This document shows, in pieces, positions 58,621 through 64,000 of a stretch of DNA of 64,000 nucleotides. The position numbers were made by a program, and so were the translations under genes. The notes below the pieces were generated by a model that saw nothing but the letters and a program-made list of their open reading frames with translations, was not told the DNA's origin and did no database searches. This DNA comes from Jiella pelagia. GTDB taxonomy: Bacteria > Pseudomonadota > Alphaproteobacteria > Rhizobiales > Rhizobiaceae. Numbering within the stretch: the first letter of the stretch is position 1; every line of letters starts with the position of its first letter. The stretch covers positions 5,373,072 through 5,437,071 of the forward strand of contig NZ_CP114029.1 of the NCBI RefSeq assembly GCF_026898155.1, given 5' to 3'.

Positions 58621-59610
58621 TCAATCGTCGAGAGCGGCTTCGTCGAAGCCGAACAGGTTGAAGGTCTGCACCATGTGCGGCGGCAGCGGCGCGACCTGGT
58701 CGATCACGCCCTTCCCGTCGGGATGCGGAATGACGATCCGCCGGGCGTGGAGATGCAATCTCTTCTGCACGCCGCCGGGAAACTCCCAGTTCGTGTCGTG
58801 CTCGAAATATTTCGGGTCGCCGAGGATCGGATAGCCGATATGGGCGGCGTGGACGCGCAGCTGGTGGGTGCGGCCAGTATGGGGCTGCATCTCCAGCCAG
58901 GCAAAGTTCTGCGCCAGCTGGTCGATCACCCGGTAGTAGGTCAGCGCATGGTCCGCGCCTTCGTCACCATGCTGGGCGATACGCATGCGGTCGCCGTCCG
59001 GCGTCTGCTCCCTGACGAGATAGGTGGAGATCCGTCCCTCATGCGGGACGGGGACGCCCTTGACGATCGCCCAGTAGTGCTTCTGCGTGTCGCGCTCGCG
59101 GAACGCCTTGGTCAGCTGCATCGCCGCGCCTCGCGTCCGCGCCACCACCAGGATGCCCGTGGTGTCTCGGTCGATGCGGTGGACGAGCCGGGGCTTCTCG
59201 CCCTTCTTGTTGCGCCAGGCCTCCAGCATCATGTCGACATGCCGCACGACGCCCGAGCCGCCCTGGACGGCGAGCCCGGCCGGCTTGTTGAAGACGAAGA
59301 CCTTGTCGTCCTCGTAGATCAGCATCTTCGACAGGACGTCGCCGTCCTCCCGGTGCTTCATGGTGTTGGCGGTGAGCGGCTTGGTGTCGAGGGTCTTGGC
59401 GTCGCTTCCGACCGGCGGAATGCGGATCATCTGGCCCGGCTGGATGCGGGTGTCGGACTTCGCCCGCCCCCCATCGACGCGGATCTGGCCGGAACGCAGG
59501 AGCTTCTGCAGATGGCCGAAGCCGAGCCCCGGATAATGGAGCTTGAACCAGCGATCGAGCCGCAGCCCCGCCTCGTCCTCCTCCACCCGCTTCTGCTCGA
59601 CAGTCGCCAT
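58621..59610 (-). CDS. RluA-family rRNA pseudouridine synthase
   Basis: A 329-residue protein with an N-terminal S4-like RNA-binding segment (LRLDRWFKLHYPGLGFGHLQ) and a catalytic domain with the Asp loop RLVHRIDRDTTGILVVARTR. Later come the RTHQLRVHAAHIGYPILGDP and HLHARRIVIPH motifs. It probably makes pseudouridines in 23S rRNA (RluC/RluD type). It is first of the RluA-HAD-ATP12 run. Confidence 0.92.
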   Translation of the reverse strand: MATVEQKRVEEDEAGLRLDRWFKLHYPGLGFGHLQKLLRSGQIRVDGGRAKSDTRIQPGQMIRIPPVGSDAKTLDTKPLTANTMKHREDGDVLSKMLIYEDDKVFVFNKPAGLAVQGGSGVVRHVDMMLEAWRNKKGEKPRLVHRIDRDTTGILVVARTRGAAMQLTKAFRERDTQKHYWAIVKGVPVPHEGRISTYLVREQTPDGDRMRIAQHGDEGADHALTYYRVIDQLAQNFAWLEMQPHTGRTHQLRVHAAHIGYPILGDPKYFEHDTNWEFPGGVQKRLHLHARRIVIPHPDGKGVIDQVAPLPPHMVQTFNLFGFDEAALDD

Positions 59611-59835
59611 CTCGCGCCTTGCGCCTCTGTTTCGTGTTCGATCTTCGCCCGGTTCCTAAAGAAAGCCGGCGCGATGGGCAATGAAGGTCGTGAATTTGCG
59701 GGATAGGGCGCCTGCGCTGTTCGCCACGCGCCAGTACACTTCGCCATCACGTGGGAAAAAGCCGATCGACCAGCTCTGCGAGACAAACAGACGAAGCCTT
59801 GAACATGTACATACAAATGTGCACCTTACGGATCG

Positions 59836-60134
59836 ATGCAGGTCGTTGGTTTCGAGTGGGATTCCGGGAACTGGCCGAAATGCGGCAAGCACGGCATCGA
59901 TCAGCACGAGATCGAGCATGCTGTCCGCGTCGCGAACCCGCACCCGGCGGAAGAACGCTGGCGCATCGCCGCACCCGCCGCGTCGGGTCGCCACGTCTTC
60001 GTCGTCATCACCTATCGGGAGACGCCGGAAGCAACGGTCATCCGGCCATCAGCGCCCGCTACATGCATCAGGAAGAGGTCGATCTCTATGAGCAGCAAAG
60101 ACAAAAAGCCCTGGCCAAGTCTTCCGAGCGATGA
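59836..60134 (+). pseudogene. BrnT-type toxin, frameshifted
   Basis: BrnT ribonuclease-like toxin of ~99 residues. The N-terminus FEWDSGNWPKCGKHGIDQHE and RHVFVVITYR is in one frame. The family end HPAISARYMHQEEVDLYEQQ is in another, ending at 60134. The switch is within ~60015-60040; one extra base there would restore it. This is not a GAGCTC site. As written, the first frame instead runs straight into the BrnA antitoxin. It is either a real inactivation or a second type of sequence error. Confidence 0.72.
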
Positions 60135-60354
60135 GGCGGCCGAACAGTTCGTCGCCGACGCCGATCTGACGGCCTATGACTGGAGCCAGATCGAGCCGAT
60201 CCACCACGAATTCGACGACAAGTCGGCTCGCGTCACCATGCGCATGCCGGAACGCCAACTTGCTGCGATCAAGATTGAGGCTGCCCGGCGTGGAATGAAA
60301 TATCAAAGGTTCATGCGCGAGCTTCTCGACCGAGGCCTGCAATCGCTCCGTTGA
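60088..60354 (+). CDS. BrnA-type antitoxin
   Basis: An 88-residue protein starting MSSKDKKPWPSLPSDEAAEQ; a DLTAYDWSQIEP linker follows, then the ribbon-helix-helix ARVTMRMPERQLAAIKIEAA, then GMKYQRFMRELLDRGL. The family represses its own promoter and neutralises BrnT. Its ATG lies inside the 3' end of the toxin gene (47-bp overlap). It sits in a segment inserted between crcB and the RluA-like gene. Confidence 0.85.
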   Translation: MSSKDKKPWPSLPSDEAAEQFVADADLTAYDWSQIEPIHHEFDDKSARVTMRMPERQLAAIKIEAARRGMKYQRFMRELLDRGLQSLR

Positions 60355-60436
60355 AAAGGCTCCTTCCACACGAGCAGGGCGGCCACTCCTCCTGCTCCTC
60401 GCCGACAGCGCAGAGAAGACGCCGACATAGGTGCCA

Positions 60437-61404
60437 TCACGCCGAAACCGGCCCCTTCTCCTTCGGCGACACATAAGCCGGGTCATGGTGGAACGGCAGT
60501 TCGCCGCCCTCTTCCAGCGCCTGCAGGATGACGGCAAAATCTGTCCGGCAGCGAAAATCGAGAACCCGTTCGATGCGGCCCGCATCATAGACCCGGCCGA
60601 TCGATTTCGGCAGTTGCCAGCCCTTCTTCGCGTAGAGGCTCCGCCGCTAACGGAAAATACCGGGCGACGACGGCCGCGGCGTTGCGCTTCAGCTCCCCCA
60701 TCTCCGCCCGCACGAACGGCGTCGGCGCAGAGACGACGAAGACTTCGAAGCCGAGGCTCCGGCGCCTTGTCGAGCGCAGCGATATGGGCGTCCGCCGCGT
60801 CCTCCACCGTCAGCCGGCGGTTGAGAAACTCGTTGGCCTTGAGGTTCTGCCCCGGCAGCGCGTCGATCGTGTCGTCCTCTTCGGGAAAGAACCGCGACGT
60901 CCGCAGCACCACGGCATTCAGCCCGTGCTCGGCATGAAACAGCCGGCAGAGACCTTCGGCCGCGAGCTTCGTCACCCCGTAGACGTTCCGCGGCGCCAGC
61001 GGCCCCGTGGTCTCGTCGAGCCAGACCGCCGCGTCGCTCGCCTCGTCGCGAATGGCTTGCGAGATCATCAGCGAGGTCGTCGAGGTGAAGACGAGCCGGT
61101 CGTGCCCTGCCCGAACCGCCGCCTCCAGCAGGTTCAGCGTTCCCGTCACGTTGACATCGACGAAGGCCTGCCGGTCGTAGCGCGCGATGTCCGGCTTGTG
61201 CAGCGCGCCGGCGTGGATCACCGCCTCGATCGCCTGCTCGGCGAAGACCCGGTCGACCGTCGCCCGGTCGGCGACGGATCCGACAACATCAGTATGAGCG
61301 CCCGGCGCGACGTCGAGGCCGACGACGACATCGCCCCGCGCTGTCAGCTTCGGCGCAAGGAACCGGCCGAGCCAGCCGGAAGAACCGGTCAGAAGAATCC
61401 GCAT
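60437..61404 (-). CDS. NAD-dependent epimerase/dehydratase (two frameshifts in this sequence)
   Basis: An extended SDR of ~322 residues. It has the NAD-binding RILLTGSSGWLGRFLAPKLT, FVDVNVTGTLNLLEAAVRAG, catalytic Ser/Thr region VFTSTTSLM and the YxxxK in RNVYGVTKLAAEGLCR. The frame breaks at 60753-60759 and again at 60635-60641, each a GAGGCTC on the plus strand where GAGCTC fits. With both corrected it reads APELGFEVFVVSAPTP, then AAELYAKKGWQLPKSIG, and ends GPVSA at 60437. The sugar substrate is unknown. Confidence 0.85.
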
Positions 61405-61435
61405 CCGACGCTCCAGATGATGTTTCGCCCGGTGC

Positions 61436-61813
61436 TCATGCCATAGCCCGTACCAGCGCCAGCCCGGCAAACAGCGCGGCGATGCCGACTACCACCGAGC
61501 CGATGACATAGACGGCCGCCAGCGCAAGATCGCCGCGCTCGTAAAGAAACGCCGTGTCGAGCGAGAAGGATGAGAATGTCGTGAAACCGCCGAGAACGCC
61601 GGTGGCGAAAAACAGCCGCAGCTCGGTCGAGGCGCCGAAGCGCCGTGCCAGGAGTTCGATGAAGACGCCCATGACGAAAGAGCCGACGACATTGACGAAT
61701 AGCGTCCCGTAGGGGAATCCCGAGCCGAGAAGCCGCGCTGCAGCCATGCCGGAAAGATGCCGCAGCGCCGCTCCTATGCCGCCGCCGAGCGCGACGATGA
61801 GAACGTTGTACAT
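61436..61813 (-). CDS. crcB: Fluoride efflux channel CrcB/Fluc
   Basis: A 125-residue four-helix protein. It has the signature YGTLFVNVVGSFVMG (Asn on helix 2) and GVLGGFTTFSSFSLDTAFLY (the Phe box and TTFSSF). It forms an antiparallel dimer that exports F-. In related genomes it directly precedes the RluA-HAD-ATP12 genes; here a ~1.8-kb segment intervenes. No fluoride riboswitch is evident upstream. Confidence 0.95.
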   Translation of the reverse strand: MYNVLIVALGGGIGAALRHLSGMAAARLLGSGFPYGTLFVNVVGSFVMGVFIELLARRFGASTELRLFFATGVLGGFTTFSSFSLDTAFLYERGDLALAAVYVIGSVVVGIAALFAGLALVRAMA

Positions 61814-61894
61814 GCTCGCTGATCCGAACAGTTGAACGAAAAGCGGCCGGCGCAGGGCGCGCCGACCGGCATGATGAGGACCCTCTCGGTCCGC

Positions 61895-63508
61895 TCAGAC
61901 CTTGTGGCCCTGGGCCTTCATCTTTTCGAGGAAGGGCTGCTTGCGTTCCTCCGCGAGCCCCTTCCATGTCGACCAGCACAGGAACAACAACAGGATCGCG
62001 AACGGGAAGCCCGTGGCGATTGCCGCCCCCTGCAACGCCGCCAAACCGCCGCCGAGAAGCAGCGTGATGGCGACGAGCCCTTCGAAGGTCGCCCAGAAGA
62101 TCCGCTGCGGCACCGGCGCGTCGATCTTGCCTCCGGCTGTGATCGTGTCGATCACCAGCGAGCCGGAATCCGACGAGGTGACGAAGAAGACGATCACGAG
62201 AACGATGCCGATGAAGGAGGTGATCTGGCTGAGCGGCAGCTGGCCGAGCATCTCGAACAGCTTCACCTCCAGATCGGCGTCGACGATTCCGGAGAAACCA
62301 CCGATGGTTTCAGTCAGCGCGGTGCCGCCGAAGATCGTCATCCAGACGATCGAGACCATGGTCGGGATGATCAGCACGCAGGTGATGAACTCCCGCACCG
62401 TCCGCCCGCGCGACACCCGCGCGATGAACATGCCGACGAAGGGCGACCAGCTCATCCACCAGGCCCAGTAGAAGGTCGTCCAGCCGGTGCGATAGCCGTC
62501 GTCCATCCGGCCGAACGGGTTCGACAGCGGGATGAACTCTCTGGCGTAAGCCACTGTGTTTCCGACGATCCCCTGCACCAGCTGCCAGGTCGGACCGACG
62601 AAGAAGACGAACACGAGGAGCAACAGCGCCAGCACCATGTTGATTTCCGACAACCGCCTGACGCCGGCATCGAGACCCGCCACCACCGAGACAAGCGCGA
62701 CGCCGGTGATGAGGGTGATCAAGACGACGTTGCTGACCATCCCGTCCGGAATGCCGAACAGGTAGTTGAGCCCGCCCGCCGCCTGTTCCGCCCCGAAGCC
62801 GAGCGAGGTGGCAAGACCGAACAGCGTCGCGAAGACGGCGATGATGTCGATGATGTGGCCGGGCCAGCCCCAGGCCCTGTCGCCGAGCAGCGGGTAGAAC
62901 GCCGACCGCATGGTCAGCGGCAGGCCCCAGTTGTAGCTGAAGAAGGCCAGCGCCAGCGCCACGACGGCGTAAATGGCCCAGGGATGCAGCGCCCAGTGAT
63001 AGATCGTTGCGGCCATGCCCAGCCGGCGCGCTGCATCCGCATCGCCCGGAGTTCCCATCAGCGGGGCGTCGGCACCACCCGCCATGGCAGCCGAAAAGTG
63101 TGTGATCGGCTCGGCGACGCCGTAGAACATCAGGCCGATGCCCATACCGGCGGCAAACAGCATGGCGAACCAGCCGAAATAACCGAATTCCGGCTTGGCG
63201 TCCTTGCCACCGAGCCGGACCTTGCCGAGGGGCGAGACCACCAGCACCAGGCAGAACAGCACGAAGATGTCACCGGCGAGAATGAACAGCCAGTCGAAGG
63301 TCGAGGTGATCGCCGGGCGCAGCCAGCCGAAGAAGCCGTCGGCAAGGCCGGGGAAAAGTAGCGCGAAGGCGACGAACGCGATGATCAGGCTTGCCGAGAT
63401 CGGGAAGACCGGATTGTGGATATCGAGCCCGAAACGCTGGATGTTGTCCTGGCCGACTTCATAGTCGGTCACCGACACGTCGGGTATCTCGGTCTGTTGC
63501 GATGACAT
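61895..63508 (-). CDS. BCCT family betaine/carnitine/choline transporter
   Basis: A 537-residue secondary transporter with twelve helices. The Gly-rich helix FAAGMGIGLMFYGVAEPITH holds the Na+-coupling GMGIGL seen in betaine transporters. The Trp-rich signature helix is GWTTFYWAWWMSWSPFVGMF, with ARVSRGRTVREFI after it. The C-terminal tail is short, so osmosensing of the BetP kind is uncertain. The start is at MSSQQTEIP after AAGGACGAGG. A terminator-like hairpin lies 22 bases upstream of the ATG. With proVWX it points to compatible-solute uptake. Confidence 0.93.
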   Translation of the reverse strand: MSSQQTEIPDVSVTDYEVGQDNIQRFGLDIHNPVFPISASLIIAFVAFALLFPGLADGFFGWLRPAITSTFDWLFILAGDIFVLFCLVLVVSPLGKVRLGGKDAKPEFGYFGWFAMLFAAGMGIGLMFYGVAEPITHFSAAMAGGADAPLMGTPGDADAARRLGMAATIYHWALHPWAIYAVVALALAFFSYNWGLPLTMRSAFYPLLGDRAWGWPGHIIDIIAVFATLFGLATSLGFGAEQAAGGLNYLFGIPDGMVSNVVLITLITGVALVSVVAGLDAGVRRLSEINMVLALLLLVFVFFVGPTWQLVQGIVGNTVAYAREFIPLSNPFGRMDDGYRTGWTTFYWAWWMSWSPFVGMFIARVSRGRTVREFITCVLIIPTMVSIVWMTIFGGTALTETIGGFSGIVDADLEVKLFEMLGQLPLSQITSFIGIVLVIVFFVTSSDSGSLVIDTITAGGKIDAPVPQRIFWATFEGLVAITLLLGGGLAALQGAAIATGFPFAILLLFLCWSTWKGLAEERKQPFLEKMKAQGHKV

Positions 63509-63529
63509 CGAGACCTCGTCCTTGGAATG

Positions 63530-63557
63530 AAAAAAGCGCCCGGTGGGGGCGCACGAA
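63530..63557 (-). terminator. Terminator-like hairpin in the BCCT leader
   Basis: On the minus strand GCGCCC-CCAC-CGGGCGC is followed by TTTTTT. It lies about 22 bases upstream of the BCCT ATG, between that start and a plausible promoter. It may be an attenuator or the distant rarA terminator. Confidence 0.75.
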
Positions 63558-63593
63558 TGATGAGCCTTGAAGCGGCCCGTGTCCATGTGGACT

Positions 63594-63622
63594 TTAAAAT
63601 GGCTTAAGGTCGGATTGATCAA
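63594..63622 (-). promoter_or_regulatory. Candidate promoter for the BCCT gene
   Basis: On the minus strand TTGATC and TTTTAA are 17 bp apart, upstream of the leader hairpin. The -35 sits in the palindrome TTGATCAA. Confidence 0.4.
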
Positions 63623-63810
63623 CCCGTCCAGGCCGGTTTTCGCCGGCTTTCTGACCCAATTCGGCAAAATACTCCCAAAGCGCGCGATGAAGACCGGATC
63701 GTCCCCCCCTTGAGAGAGCAGTCCGCCGGAGCGCCGCAAAGTTCATGCAATCGAGGAGCGCTGCGGCTCGAACCTCCCGCAGCGATCGCAGCTGCCGTGT
63801 CCCGGCGGCT

Positions 63811-64000
63811 TCACGAACCGCCGCGCTCGCGCCGCAGCCTCTCGAGCCGTGCAAGGTGCTCCCCGAGCCTCAGCTCCCGGCCGCGGTCGGTCGGCTGGTA
63901 GAAGCGCTGGCGGCCCATCTCCTCCGGAAAGTAGTCCTGGCCGGAAAAGCCGTCCGGCTGGTCGTGGTCGTAGCGATAGCCGGTGCCGTAGCCCTCTTCC
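63811..64000 (-). CDS. rarA: Replication-associated recombination protein A, C-terminal part
   Basis: The last ~63 residues of RarA/MgsA, a clamp-loader-like AAA+ ATPase that acts at stalled forks; the rest is beyond the window. The visible part reads GYRYDHDQPDGFSGQDYFPE, then MGRQRFYQPTDRGRELRLGE, and ends with a charged RLERLRRERGG helix. This is the typical RarA C-terminus (YRYxHD and the YQPTDRG motif). It is upstream of the BCCT gene on the same strand. Confidence 0.85.
   Translation of the reverse strand, partial: EEGYGTGYRYDHDQPDGFSGQDYFPEEMGRQRFYQPTDRGRELRLGEHLARLERLRRERGGS

Larger units (their letters stand above)
63509..63810. other. BCCT leader and rarA 3' flank
   Basis: This 302-bp spacer lies between rarA and the BCCT gene, both on the minus strand. 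It holds a candidate promoter and a terminator-like hairpin, annotated separately. No gene is supported. Confidence 0.5.

Noticed and set aside
59836..60354. A genuine BrnT-BrnA fusion protein
   Set aside because: The conserved BrnT C-terminus is present in the other frame and BrnA has its own start, so a frameshift is likelier than a fusion.
61832..63361. 509-codon plus-strand frame antisense to the BCCT gene
   Set aside because: Its composition is Arg/Asp/His-rich shadow sequence, while the opposite strand encodes a clear twelve-helix transporter.

Overview
The window is 64 kb of GC-rich chromosome from an alphaproteobacterium. Gene content (CrcB, RluA, HAD and ATP12 neighbours; purE-purK; DUF1244, DUF2312 and DUF465 proteins; a GAAC-N7-GAAC LexA box between ssb and uvrA) points to Hyphomicrobiales, perhaps Aurantimonadaceae. 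That placement is inferred from gene content, not computed. No rRNA operon, CRISPR array or intact prophage is present.

Layout. 1-13 kb: MarC and CDF membrane proteins, a secreted MTA/SAH nucleosidase, the SOS-type ssb/uvrA divergon, a decayed Phd/PIN toxin-antitoxin pair, a DUF72 protein, a large Pro/Ala-rich membrane protein, purA and an EamA exporter. 13-24 kb: rpmE, an ABC exporter, a serine hydrolase, an MBL hydrolase, a YafY regulator with a VOC protein, a PQQ sugar dehydrogenase with its cytochrome c, and a MotA/OmpA-type envelope pair. 24-33 kb: the thiE, Sel1, efp and suhB cluster, a TSUP transporter, an acyl-CoA ligase, purE-purK and a Cys-free L36. 33-43 kb: secreted proteins, an E. 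coli-like proVWX operon, pyk and small conserved DUF genes. 43.6-52.6 kb is accessory: two copies of a TylF-type methyltransferase with a convergent secreted-protein gene, one broken by a complete IS256-family element, an IS66 remnant, and a GGDEF-EAL gene between a 16-bp direct repeat and tRNA-Leu(GAG). 52.7-64 kb: lipB, acylphosphatase, a PAS-GGDEF cyclase, the ATP12/HAD/RluA cluster, an inserted BrnT/BrnA pair plus epimerase, crcB, a BCCT transporter and the end of rarA. ProU and the BCCT transporter together suggest a salt-exposed lifestyle.

The most striking signal is not a gene. Eleven otherwise well conserved genes, including purA, proV, proX and suhB, each carry one or two +1 frameshifts, and all 12 frameshifts are one extra base inside what should be GAGCTC (read as GAG-N-CTC). 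Intact GAGCTC occurs only three times. Deleting that one base restores full-length proteins every time. This looks like a sequence-specific read or consensus error at a possibly modified GAGCTC motif, not gene decay. It predicts a SacI-like methyltransferase in this strain and means the affected genes should be read as functional. For these genes I give the restored extents.
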